Program-made: the position numbers and the translations under genes | The notes under the pieces: generated by a model | The model's database searches: none | The model's input: only the letters and a program-made list of their open reading frames with translations | Told to the model about the DNA's origin: nothing | Part shown: in pieces, positions 25,700 to 35,947 of the stretch | Layout: each line of letters opens with the position of its first letter | Position numbering within the stretch: the first letter of the stretch is position 1 | From: Azophilus sp965215035 | GTDB taxonomy: Bacteria; Pseudomonadota; Gammaproteobacteria; Pseudomonadales; Azotimanducaceae | Direction: 5' to 3' | Assembly: GCA_965215035.1 (NCBI GenBank) | Contig: OZ244040.1 | Span: forward strand, 1,054,001 to 1,118,000 | Length of the DNA stretch: 64,000 bases

Positions 25700-26158
25700 T
25701 CAATCCTGCTTTGTGAGAGGATGAATCTTGACCGCCAGCACATCGCAGGGCACACCGTGCAATACGGCGTTGGCGGTCGAGCCGAGCAGCAGCCCCAGGC
25801 CATGCTTGCCGTGGGTGCCGATTACGATGAGATCCGCCTGGACCTCATCGGCAAGGGTACGGATCTCGAACGCCGGCGAGCCGAGGCGCACGAGGACATC
25901 GCCGGCATCGATTCCATGCTCCGCGGAGATCTCGACGAGTTGCTGCCTGGCTTGGCGCAAGGCCTCATTTTCAAAGGCCAGCGCACCGCCGGACACCGGT
26001 GCTAGGTCGAGCCCGCCATAGGCCTGGGTGAGCGGTTTGACCACGGTGACGCTTTGCAGGTGGCCTTCCTGCTCATCGGCCACCGACCGCGCCGCCGCCA
26101 ATACCTCGTCGGCTTCTTCGGTCAGATCAACCGCCACAAGGATCCGTCCATAGGCCAT
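25700..26158 (-). CDS. Universal stress protein, UspA family
   Basis: The 152-residue protein is a single Usp domain. It has the start MAYGRILVAVDLTEEADEVL and the ATP-binding signature GTHGKHGLGLLLGSTANAV (G-2x-G-9x-G-S/T), so it is of the ATP-binding type. These cytoplasmic proteins help cells survive stress; the exact role is unknown. It is flanked on both sides by pairs of family 1 repeats in opposite orientation and has no operon partner. Confidence 0.92.
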   Translation of the reverse strand: MAYGRILVAVDLTEEADEVLAAARSVADEQEGHLQSVTVVKPLTQAYGGLDLAPVSGGALAFENEALRQARQQLVEISAEHGIDAGDVLVRLGSPAFEIRTLADEVQADLIVIGTHGKHGLGLLLGSTANAVLHGVPCDVLAVKIHPLTKQD

Positions 26159-26239
26159 GAGAAACCTCGCAACAAACGACTCACAGGGCAGTTCAGCTTA
26201 CACCTTCGCATCGAAGGCTACAAAGTGACTTCGATGGCG

Positions 26240-26327
26240 GGTGGCGTATCAGTTTGAATCTGTGGATCGAACACGGGCGTGGCACACAGTGACTCAGCGG
26301 GGCCGGAATTCAAACTGATACACTGCC
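26240..26327. repeat. Family 1 palindromic repeat, copy D
   Basis: The copy is inverted relative to copies B and C. It has ends GGTGGCGTATCAGTTTGAAT and GAATTCAAACTGATACACTG with a diverged middle. It is upstream of usp and may hold or disturb its promoter. Confidence 0.8.
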
Positions 26328-26337
26328 CAATGGCGTG

Positions 26338-26425
26338 GTGGTGTATCAGTTTGAATTTGTGGGCCGAGCAAGGGCACGGCACACAGGGGGTTCGGCAGGC
26401 TCGGGATGCAAACTGATACACTACC
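26338..26425. repeat. Family 1 palindromic repeat, copy E
   Basis: Joined to copy D by AATGGCGTGG, the inverse of the linker between copies B and C. The ends are GTGGTGTATCAGTTTGAATT and TGCAAACTGATACACTACC. It lies 40 bases before the MBL gene start. Confidence 0.85.
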
Positions 26426-26464
26426 AACAGCGCACTTGCATTGCAGTATTCACGGGATTGGGCA

Positions 26465-27151
26465 ATGGCCTTAATTGAAGACAAGACCCTCATCGTCGAG
26501 CAGATCGAGATCGGCCCGATGCACAATTTCACCTACGTGGTGGGGGACCGCGCTACCCGGGAGGTGGTGATCGTGGATCCCGCCTGGGATATCGATGGTC
26601 TCCTCGATCGCCTGGCCGAGAGGGAATACGTACTCAGGGGTGCGCTGGTGTCGCATTATCACCCCGATCATATTGGCGGATCCTTCGCCAACCACAGCAT
26701 TCAGGGCCTTGCTGAGCTGATGGGGAAACAGCCGGTCAAAGCCTATGCCCACAAAGAGGAGGCCAGTGGGGTCAAAAAGGTGGCGGGGCTGTCGGATTCC
26801 GATATCGTGAAGGTCGAATCCGGCGACACCCTGAAGGTCGGCGCGGTGGAGGTGGAGTTCCTGCACACGCCGGGCCACACACCGGGATCCCAGTGCTTCC
26901 GCATTCGCGATACGCTGGTATCGGGCGATACCCTGTTCATCAACGGCTGTGGGCGCGTCGACCTGCCGGGATCCAACCCCGAGGAAATGTACCACAGCCT
27001 GCAGAGGCTCAAGAGCCTGCCGGACGAGACCCTACTTTTGCCGGGCCACAACTACGGCCACGTCCCCAACGCCACCCTGGGCGAGACCAAGCGTCAGAAT
27101 ACCTATCTGGCGGTGAAAGACCTGGAAACCTGGCGCATGTTCATGGGCTGA
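26465..27151 (+). CDS. Metallo-beta-lactamase fold hydrolase
   Basis: The ATG at 26465 gives 228 residues (a TTG at 26441 would add eight). The binuclear metal site is clear: SHYHPDHIGG (HxHxDH), LHTPGHTPGSQ, VSGDTLFINGCGRVDLPGS and LPGHNYG. The GRVDLPGSNPEEMYHSL stretch is like glyoxalase II and ETHE1-type persulfide dioxygenases, so a thioester or persulfide substrate is likely. It stands alone, with a family 1 repeat directly upstream. Confidence 0.88.
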   Translation: MALIEDKTLIVEQIEIGPMHNFTYVVGDRATREVVIVDPAWDIDGLLDRLAEREYVLRGALVSHYHPDHIGGSFANHSIQGLAELMGKQPVKAYAHKEEASGVKKVAGLSDSDIVKVESGDTLKVGAVEVEFLHTPGHTPGSQCFRIRDTLVSGDTLFINGCGRVDLPGSNPEEMYHSLQRLKSLPDETLLLPGHNYGHVPNATLGETKRQNTYLAVKDLETWRMFMG

Positions 27152-27341
27152 CGGGTCGCAGACCCGGGCTGCCGCCGCCAAATGCACAATCGTCGAGCGG
27201 CCAAGGTAGGGCGCGGCTCAGCGCCTCGTCGCAGAGGCGGACTGCCGCCGCCAAGTACACAATGGCATCGGGCATGAGGGCCTATGCGCATGGGCTAACG
27301 TACTTTGATCCGACCCCGACGGCTGTGGCGCCCGGTGCCGT
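27152..27341. repeat. Intergenic spacer with a 20-base direct repeat
   Basis: TCGCAGA near 27156 and 27229 is followed each time by a related stretch: CTGCCGCCGCCAAATGCACA near 27170 and CTGCCGCCGCCAAGTACACA near 27242. The two copies are about 72 bases apart. The spacer lies between the convergent MBL and mdh genes; no T-run terminator was seen. Confidence 0.5.
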
Positions 27342-28316
27342 TCAAGCCAACAGGTGCGCTACCGCATCGCGCTCTTCGAGCAACTCCGCTTCGGTGACGA
27401 TTAGTTTCTCGCGGCTGAACGGATCGATTTCTAGGCCTTCGACCAGCCGCCAGTCGCCGTTCGCGCAGGTGACGGGGAAGGAGAAGATCAGGTTCTCGGC
27501 TATGCCGTAGCTGCCATCGGCAGGCACGCCCATGCTGACGACCGCATCGGTGCCGAGCGTCCAGTCGCGCATATGGTCGATGGCGGCATTGGCCGCGGAA
27601 GCGGCGCTCGATGCCCCCCGGGCCTCGATGATCGCCGCGCCGCGCTTCTGCACGGCCGGCATGAAATCCCGCTCCACCCAGCCTTGGTCGACCAGGTCTA
27701 GGGCCGCGCGACCGCCGGCGGTAGCATGGAAAACATTCGGATACATGGTGGTTGAATGATTGCCCCAGATCGCCAGGCCGGCAATCTCGGACACCGAACA
27801 ACCCGTCTTCCTAGCCAGTTGGCCGACGGCCCGGTTGTGGTCGAGGCGCGTCATGGCGGTGAAGTTGCGCGGGTCGAGGTCCGGGGCGTTGCGTTGCGCG
27901 ATTAGGCAGTTGGTATTCGCCGGATTGCCGACCACCAGCACCTTCACGTCCCGGGATGCGCGTTCGTTAAGGGCCCTGCCCTGCACCGAGAAAATCGCCG
28001 CGTTGGCTTCGAGCAGGTCGCTACGCTCCATGCCGGCGGTGCGGGGCCGGGACCCCACCAGCAGCGCATAGTCGGTGCCGTCGAATGCCACCTGCGGATC
28101 GTCCGTTTGCACGATGTCTTCGAGTAGCGGAAAGGCACAGTCGTCCAACTCCATCGCCACACCCCGCAGGGCGCCGAGGGCGGGCGTGATCTCCAGCAGT
28201 TGCAGGATGACCCGCTGCTCCCCGCCAAGCATCGCCCCGGCCGCGATACGAAATATTAGCGCGTAGCCGATCTGGCCGGCCGCCCCGGTGACGGTTACCC
28301 GAACAGGTTCTGTCAT
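27342..28316 (-). CDS. mdh: Malate dehydrogenase (NAD), type 2
   Basis: This TCA-cycle enzyme interconverts malate and oxaloacetate. The 324 residues are of the longer type related to cytosolic and chloroplast enzymes rather than the 312-residue E. coli type. It shows VTVTGAAGQIGYALIFRIA at the NAD site, the substrate-loop SRPRTAGMERSDLLEANA, VVGNPANTNCLIA, MTRLDHNRAVGQLA and the catalytic His in IWGNHSTTMYPNV. It stands alone with a nudix gene upstream on the same strand, separated by 135 bases. Confidence 0.96.
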   Translation of the reverse strand: MTEPVRVTVTGAAGQIGYALIFRIAAGAMLGGEQRVILQLLEITPALGALRGVAMELDDCAFPLLEDIVQTDDPQVAFDGTDYALLVGSRPRTAGMERSDLLEANAAIFSVQGRALNERASRDVKVLVVGNPANTNCLIAQRNAPDLDPRNFTAMTRLDHNRAVGQLARKTGCSVSEIAGLAIWGNHSTTMYPNVFHATAGGRAALDLVDQGWVERDFMPAVQKRGAAIIEARGASSAASAANAAIDHMRDWTLGTDAVVSMGVPADGSYGIAENLIFSFPVTCANGDWRLVEGLEIDPFSREKLIVTEAELLEERDAVAHLLA

Positions 28317-28451
28317 GTTTCTTCCCCATTGTTGAGGTGCCTATTCTAGCCCGCCTACTGCGCCAGGCGCCGCTTCATCGCGTTGCCCCCCGGACGGGCG
28401 AACCGCGCTCAGCCGCCGAATGCCGGGCGGGTGTACCCCGCCAATATGGGG

Positions 28452-28886
28452 TCAGTCCCAGCGGAACTCCCGATACCAGTGGCCGCGCGGCATGGCGAGC
28501 GCATCGACGAGCCAGGGCGCGACCCTGTCCGGCAATTCTGCCCCGCTAGCCCAGCAGCAGCCGTCGAACAACTCCGGCTCGTTGATGCGCGGTTCGCCTT
28601 GGTAGCGATGCGCCTCGAAGAGGAAGTTGAGGCCCTGGTGACGACCGGAAATATAGGGCAGCACGCAACGAGGCGTCAGGTCGGCGGGCAGCGCCGCCGT
28701 TTCTTCTCGGCATTCTCTAAGGGCCGCCTCGCTGACGCTCTCGCCGGGCCGCTGATGGCCTCCCGGCGGGCCGTAGTAGCCGTCCATGAAACCGGTGTGC
28801 GCACGGCGCAACAGGAACACCTGGTCGTCGCGAACCAGCAGGGTGTGTACCACCACGGGAAACCCGTGGCGCTCGGAACGGGCCAA
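28452..28886 (-). CDS. Nudix hydrolase
   Basis: The gene starts at a TTG (28886) that has GGAGG eight bases upstream and encodes 144 residues. The Nudix box GGHQRPGESVSEAALRECREETAAL carries the catalytic REcxEE but has Ala in place of the usual Gly after EET. The substrate is probably a nucleoside diphosphate derivative and cannot be told from sequence. It lies between gltB (divergent) and mdh. Confidence 0.88.
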   Translation of the reverse strand: MARSERHGFPVVVHTLLVRDDQVFLLRRAHTGFMDGYYGPPGGHQRPGESVSEAALRECREETAALPADLTPRCVLPYISGRHQGLNFLFEAHRYQGEPRINEPELFDGCCWASGAELPDRVAPWLVDALAMPRGHWYREFRWD

Positions 28887-29133
28887 GCAATATCCTCCGG
28901 GGCAGACCCCTTCGTTATGGTGAGCCGTGCGGGAACTTGATTCAACCGCGTTTTTTTGGGATGTTTAGCGGTTCGCGTTTTGGCGCGAACCGCCCGTTTG
29001 CCGGCACCCGTGCGCAAGAACAACGGGGCGATTGCGGTAAACCATTGGCGGACAGTTGTTCGGGGGCATTGCCGCAGGAAGTATGCGGGCGACCCATGTA
29101 TATCCCGTTCATCACCGATATGAGAGCCTGTCT
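28887..29133. promoter_or_regulatory. Divergent promoter region of nudix gene and gltBD
   Basis: The 247 bases hold the promoters for the nudix hydrolase and glutamate synthase. TTTTTTTGGGATGTTTAGCGGTTCGCG and an inverted GCGGTTCGCGTTTTGGCGCGAACCGC hairpin (28968-28993) are the notable structure. It might be an operator or an attenuator stem; no sigma-54 element was seen. Confidence 0.45.
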
Positions 29134-32100
29134 ATGACAGCTAGGACACCTGGCCTGCCTCCGAAAATGGGCCTTTACGACCCGGCCTTCGAGAAGGATA
29201 GCTGCGGCGTCGGCTTCATCTGCGATATCAGGGGGCGGCCGAGCCGGGGCATCGTGGCGGACGCGCTGTCGATGAACTGCCGTATGGAGCACCGTGGGGG
29301 CCTCGGCTATGAGCAGAATACGGGCGACGGTGCCGGTATGCTGGTGGGTCTGCCGGACAGGTTCCTGCGCCGGGCCGCCAGCCGGGAGCTCGGTGTCGAG
29401 TTGCCGGATCGCGGCAGCTACGGAGTCGGCAACGTATTCCTACCCACCGACCGGGGCGAACGCAAACGCTGCAGGCAGGTGCTGGAGCGGGAAATCGAAA
29501 GCGCCGGGGCGCGGTTGCTCGGCTGGCGGCAGCTTCCAACCGATGCCACGGGCGCCGACATCGGCAACGCCGCCAAGGCGGCCATGCCGCACATAGCGCA
29601 GTTGTTCATCGGCGCCAGCGCCGGGAGCGCCGGGGACGAATTCGAGCGGCAACTCTACCTGATTCGCAAGCACGCCACCCACCTGCTGCGCGGCGACGCG
29701 ACACTCGCGCAACGCCAGTCCTTCTACATCTGCTCCCTGTCCTCCAAGGTCATCGTCTACAAGGGCATGTTGACGCCGGTGCAGATGGCCCCCTTCTTCG
29801 TTGATCTGCGGGCACCTGATTTCGAGTCTCACCTGGCGATGGTGCATTCGCGCTTCAGCACCAACACCTTTCCATCCTGGGACCGGGCGCAGCCCAACCG
29901 TTTCATGTGCCACAACGGCGAGATCAACACCCTGCTCGGCAATGAGAACGCCATGAATGCCCGGCAGGGGGCGCTCCGCTCACCGCTGTTCGGCGACGAC
30001 ATAGCCAAACTCTTCCCCATCGTGGAGCCGGATTGCTCCGACTCCGGCACCTTCGACAACGTGCTGGAATTCCTGTTGATGGCTGGGCGCACGCTGCAGG
30101 AAGCGGTGCTGATGATGATTCCCGAGGCCTGGCAGCAGCATAGCGGCATGGACCCGGCCAAGCGGGCCTTCTACGAGTACCACTCATGCCTGATGGAGCC
30201 CTGGGATGGCCCCGCGTCCATCGCCTTCACCGACGGTACCTATATCGGCGCCGTGCTCGACCGCAACGGGCTGCGCCCGAGCCGCTACTACATCACCGAC
30301 GACGACCGCTGCATCATGGCCTCGGAGGTGGGTGTGGTGCGAGTCGATCCCGCCACCGTGGTCGAGAAGGGGCGGCTGCGGCCGGGCCGTATCTTTCTCA
30401 TCGATTTCGAGCAAGGGCGCATGATTCCGGACGAGGAGATCAAGTCGGAGTGGGCGGCGGCCCGCCCGTACGGTGCCTGGCTTGCAAGGCAACGCATCGA
30501 ACTCGACGAGTTGCCCGCCGCCCAGGCACCGGCCCCGGATGCGGCGGCGCTAACGGCGCGCATGAATGCCTTCGGCTACACGGTGGAGACGATGCAGATC
30601 ATGCTGCTGCCCCTGGTCAGGGAGCTGCGGGACCCGCTTGGCTCCATGGGCAACGACGCGGCTCTGGCCGTCATGTCGGATAGGCCGCGCATGCTCTACG
30701 ACTACTTCAAGCAGCGCTTCGCCCAGGTGACCAATCCGGCCATCGACTCCATCCGCGAGGAAGTGATCATGGCACTGGAGTGCTACTGCGGCCCGGAGCG
30801 GAATCTGCTGGAGACCACCGAGGCGCACGCGCACCGTCTACGCATCCCCCACCCGATACTTTCCAATGAGGAACTCGCCGCCATCAAGCACCTCGACTAC
30901 CGGGGTTGGCGGAGCGCAACCATCGACATCACCTTCCCGGCTGGTTCCGGCACCGCGGGCCTCGGTGCCGAACTCGACCGAATCTGCGCACAGGCCAGCC
31001 AGGCCATCGAGGACGGCTACAGTCTCGTTGTCCTATCCGACCGCGCGGTTGGCCCGAACCGCGTGCCCATAAGCGCGTTGCTCGCCGTGGGTACGGTGCA
31101 CCACCACTTGGTGCAGACCCACGCCCGTACCCGAATCGGCATCATCGTGGAAACCGGCGAGGCCCGGGAAGTACATCACCACTGCCTGCTCACGGGCTAT
31201 GGCGCCGATGCCATCAACCCCTACCTGGCGTTCGATGCCCTATGGGATGCCCTGGAGAAGGGTTACCTCGACGATGCTCCACATATCGTAAACAACGAGG
31301 ATGTCATCGCCGCATACCGCAAGGGCACGGCCAAGGGTATGTTGAAGGTCATGGCAAAGATGGGCATCTCCACCCTGCAATCCTACAAGGGCGCGCAAAT
31401 CTTCGAGGCCGTGGGGCTTGCCGACGATGTCATCGAGCGGGCTTTTCGGGGTACGGCGAGCCGTGTGCAGGGTGTTGGCCTTGCCGTGCTCGCCGAGGAG
31501 ATGCAGCGCCGCCACGCGCTCGGCTATCCGGGCCGCAGCCGCAACCTGGCGGTGTTGCCAAACCCGGGCGACTTTCATTGGCGCCGCCATGGGGACACGC
31601 ACATGTGGGATCCCCAGGCCATTGCCGACCTGCAGGTGGCCTCCCGCGCCAACGATGCAAGCGCCTACTGGCGATTCGCGGAGCACGTCAACCGGGAGAA
31701 TACGGCCAACGCCAACCTGCGCGGGCTCTTGACTTTCAAGAGTGGTGCCAACGGTGCTTCCGTCGAGCTCGAAGAAGTTGAACCGGAGCGCGAGATCGTC
31801 AAGCGCTTCGCAACGGGGGCCATGAGCTTCGGTTCCATTAGCGCCGAAGCCCATGAGACCCTGGCCATCGCCATGAACCGCATCGGCGGCAAGTCGAATA
31901 CCGGCGAAGGCGGGGAAGATGCGCGTCGCTACCAGGGTTTGCCGAACGGCGATTCCAAGCGTAGCGCCATCAAACAGGTGGCGAGCGGCCGGTTCGGTGT
32001 CACGATTGATTACCTAACCAACGCCGATGAGCTGCAGATCAAGATCGTGCAGGGCGCCAAGCCCGGCGAGGGCGGCGAATTGCCCGGCCACAAGGTGGAC

Positions 32101-33690
32101 GAGATCATTGCCGGTATTCGCCACTCAACCCCTGGGGTCGGGCTCATCAGCCCACCGCCGCACCATGATATCTATTCCATCGAGGATATCGCCCAACTCA
32201 TTCACGACCTCAAGAATGGCAATCCGGAGGCGCGCATCAGCGTCAAGCTGGGCGCGGAAATCGGTGTGGGCGCGGTTGCCGCCGGCGTCACCAAGGCGCG
32301 CTCCGACCACCTGGTTATCGCCGGGGATTCCGGTGGCACCGGCGCCTCGCCGCTTACGTCGATTAAGCATGCCGGCCTGCCCTGGGAACTTGGCATCGCC
32401 GAAGCGCACCAGACCCTGGTCGTCAACAACCTGCGCTCGCGGGTGGTACTACAGACCGACGGGCAGCTTAAGACGGGGCGCGATGTCGCCATCGCCTGTC
32501 TGCTCGGCGCCGAAGAGTTCGGTTTCGCCACCGCGCCGCTGGTCACGCTGGGTTGCATCATGATGCGCAAGTGTCATCTCAATACCTGCCCGGTGGGCAT
32601 CGCAACCCAGGACCCGGTGCTGCGCGAGAAGTTTGTCGGTCAGCCGGAAGACGTCATCAACTATTTCTTCATGGTCGCCAAGGAATTGCGGCTGATCATG
32701 GCAGACCTGGGTTTTCGGACGATCAACGAAATGGTCGGGCGCGTCGACGCCCTGCACGCCGCCGAGGCCATTGCCCACTGGAAGGCCAGGGGGGTGGATC
32801 TTTCCGCAATCCTGGCGCCCGTGGAAGAGCCGCCGGACTTCCTCGGCACCTATGCCAAACACAGTCAGGACCACGGCCTCGAGAGGTCGCTGGACAATCG
32901 GCTGATTGAGCTGGCGGCACCGGCTCTCGAACGCGGCGAGCGGGTCTACCACGAGTTGCCGATCGTCAATACCAACCGGGTGGTCGGGGGGATGCTCTCC
33001 AACGCCATCATCAGGCGGTGCGGCCCGCGGATGCTTGCCGACGGCACCATTCACTTCAAGTTCCGCGGCAGCGCCGGCCAGAGCTTCGGTTGCTGGCTGG
33101 CCCGGGGCGTCACCCTGGAGGTGGAGGGCGATGCCAACGACTACGTGGGCAAGGGGCTGTCTGGAGGGCGCCTGATTATCTATCCGCCGGAGCAATCCCG
33201 GTTCGCTCCAGAGCGCAATATCCTGGTGGGCAATGTGGTGCTCTATGGCGCCACCGCCGGCGAATGCTTCTTTCGGGGCGTTGCGGCGGAACGGTTCTGC
33301 GTGCGCAACAGCGGTGCGCGGGCGGTTATCGAGGGCGTGGGCGATCACGGTTGCGAATACATGACTGGCGGTCGCGTGGTCATACTCGGCCCCACGGGAC
33401 GCAACTTTGCCGCCGGCATGAGTGGCGGTATCGCCTATGTGTGGAACCCGGCCGGAGACTTCGAGAACCTGTGCAACCCGGAGATGGTCGAATTGGAGCG
33501 GCTCGAATTGGAGCCTGATCTGGTCGAGGTGCGGGGGCTGATCGAGCGGCATCTGTCCTGCACCGGATCCACAGTCGCGCGGGCGGTGCTCGATGACTGG
33601 CGGCGTAGTGTCCGGCAGTTCGTGAAGGTCATGCCCATCGACTACAAGCGGGTTCTCGAGCAACGCAAAACGGCCGTCGCCGCCGGGTAA
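29134..33690 (+). CDS. gltB: Glutamate synthase (NADPH) large subunit
   Basis: GltB makes two glutamates from glutamine and 2-oxoglutarate. The ATG at 29134 gives 1518 residues; the nucleophile is Cys24 in FEKDSCGVGFICD, exposed after removal of the short propeptide. Domains run in order: class II glutaminase, central domain, FMN-binding synthase domain (SGGTGASPLTSIKHAGLPWE), the [3Fe-4S] cysteines in CIMMRKCHLNTCPVGIA, and the C-terminal GXGXG helix domain. It is four bases from gltD, so the two are cotranscribed. A further in-frame ATG at 29167 is possible. Confidence 0.97.
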   Translation: MTARTPGLPPKMGLYDPAFEKDSCGVGFICDIRGRPSRGIVADALSMNCRMEHRGGLGYEQNTGDGAGMLVGLPDRFLRRAASRELGVELPDRGSYGVGNVFLPTDRGERKRCRQVLEREIESAGARLLGWRQLPTDATGADIGNAAKAAMPHIAQLFIGASAGSAGDEFERQLYLIRKHATHLLRGDATLAQRQSFYICSLSSKVIVYKGMLTPVQMAPFFVDLRAPDFESHLAMVHSRFSTNTFPSWDRAQPNRFMCHNGEINTLLGNENAMNARQGALRSPLFGDDIAKLFPIVEPDCSDSGTFDNVLEFLLMAGRTLQEAVLMMIPEAWQQHSGMDPAKRAFYEYHSCLMEPWDGPASIAFTDGTYIGAVLDRNGLRPSRYYITDDDRCIMASEVGVVRVDPATVVEKGRLRPGRIFLIDFEQGRMIPDEEIKSEWAAARPYGAWLARQRIELDELPAAQAPAPDAAALTARMNAFGYTVETMQIMLLPLVRELRDPLGSMGNDAALAVMSDRPRMLYDYFKQRFAQVTNPAIDSIREEVIMALECYCGPERNLLETTEAHAHRLRIPHPILSNEELAAIKHLDYRGWRSATIDITFPAGSGTAGLGAELDRICAQASQAIEDGYSLVVLSDRAVGPNRVPISALLAVGTVHHHLVQTHARTRIGIIVETGEAREVHHHCLLTGYGADAINPYLAFDALWDALEKGYLDDAPHIVNNEDVIAAYRKGTAKGMLKVMAKMGISTLQSYKGAQIFEAVGLADDVIERAFRGTASRVQGVGLAVLAEEMQRRHALGYPGRSRNLAVLPNPGDFHWRRHGDTHMWDPQAIADLQVASRANDASAYWRFAEHVNRENTANANLRGLLTFKSGANGASVELEEVEPEREIVKRFATGAMSFGSISAEAHETLAIAMNRIGGKSNTGEGGEDARRYQGLPNGDSKRSAIKQVASGRFGVTIDYLTNADELQIKIVQGAKPGEGGELPGHKVDEIIAGIRHSTPGVGLISPPPHHDIYSIEDIAQLIHDLKNGNPEARISVKLGAEIGVGAVAAGVTKARSDHLVIAGDSGGTGASPLTSIKHAGLPWELGIAEAHQTLVVNNLRSRVVLQTDGQLKTGRDVAIACLLGAEEFGFATAPLVTLGCIMMRKCHLNTCPVGIATQDPVLREKFVGQPEDVINYFFMVAKELRLIMADLGFRTINEMVGRVDALHAAEAIAHWKARGVDLSAILAPVEEPPDFLGTYAKHSQDHGLERSLDNRLIELAAPALERGERVYHELPIVNTNRVVGGMLSNAIIRRCGPRMLADGTIHFKFRGSAGQSFGCWLARGVTLEVEGDANDYVGKGLSGGRLIIYPPEQSRFAPERNILVGNVVLYGATAGECFFRGVAAERFCVRNSGARAVIEGVGDHGCEYMTGGRVVILGPTGRNFAAGMSGGIAYVWNPAGDFENLCNPEMVELERLELEPDLVEVRGLIERHLSCTGSTVARAVLDDWRRSVRQFVKVMPIDYKRVLEQRKTAVAAG

Positions 33691-33695
33691 GCGGG

Positions 33696-35159
<1,464 letters not shown>

Positions 35160-35200
35160 CGGCGGAACTGCTGGTTCGGCGCCTTGCGCGGCACGACCCG

Positions 35201-35821
35201 CTAGCCGAATGTCGGCGCGACCACGCTCCACAGGCCGAACAGTACCGCTAGTAGCCCGGCGGTGACTGCCGGTATCTGATACAGGAGCGCCTTCAACCGC
35301 AGGCTCCACATGGTTTCCATGTCGGTGAAGCGCACTTCCCATTTCTCATCCAGCCGCCTAATGTCGGTGCGCAGCTCCGCTATCTCTCTCTTTGTTTCTT
35401 CCCGCAGTTCCGCAATCTCTCGCTTGGTCTCTTTGCGTAGCTCCGCGAAATTCTTCTGGGTCTCCTCGCGGAACTGTGCCAGATCGGCCTTCGTTTCTTC
35501 GCGCAGCTTTGCTATCTCGCTCTTCGTTTCTTCCCGCAGCTCTGCTATCTCTTCCTTGGTCTCTTCGCGCAGTTCCGCGAAATTCTTCTTGGTCTCTGCG
35601 CGGAACTGGGCCAGATCGGCCTTCGTTTCTTCGCGCAGCTTCGCTATCTCTCTCTTCGTCGCGTCGCGCAACTGAGCCAGATCGCTCTTCGTTGAAAGAT
35701 CGGCGCGACCCGCGCGTGCGTAGTCGATCGCCGCCACCAGCGCCTCGGCCTGTGGTTCCTCGAAGCCCGCCTCGGCGAGCGCCTTGACGGTGCGGTGCGT
35801 ATCAAAGGTCGCCATGGCCAT
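35201..35821 (-). CDS. Coiled-coil membrane protein with 11-residue repeats (DUF1640-like)
   Basis: The ATG at 35821 has AGGAGG seven bases upstream and gives 206 residues. The N-terminal 50 residues (VKALAEAGFEEPQAEALVAAI) resemble the CCDC90/DUF1640 head. Residues about 50-160 are a long charged coiled coil of 11-residue units such as AELREETKEEI, AKLREETKADL and AQFREETQKNF; a block of four units is itself repeated. A single C-terminal membrane helix (LLYQIPAVTAGLLAVLFGLWSVV) anchors it. The family is related to mitochondrial calcium uniporter regulators; bacterial function is unknown. It sits between gltD (convergent) and aroB. Confidence 0.8.
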   Translation of the reverse strand: MAMATFDTHRTVKALAEAGFEEPQAEALVAAIDYARAGRADLSTKSDLAQLRDATKREIAKLREETKADLAQFRAETKKNFAELREETKEEIAELREETKSEIAKLREETKADLAQFREETQKNFAELRKETKREIAELREETKREIAELRTDIRRLDEKWEVRFTDMETMWSLRLKALLYQIPAVTAGLLAVLFGLWSVVAPTFG

Positions 35822-35947
35822 ACTATAACCTCCTTTTTTCATTTCGTGGGGCACTTTCGGCCGACTCCCTGGTGGGCTGAAGATTTCAGCCACCAAAGTG
35901 GCAGAAGTTCCCAAGTGGGTTTTCCACGGCGCAGACTCCCGGACGCG

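Noticed and set aside
35300..35700. Periodic DNA resembling a CRISPR or minisatellite
   Set aside because: The period is 33 bases in frame with a coiled-coil gene that has a strong ribosome site; no conserved repeat with unique spacers exists.
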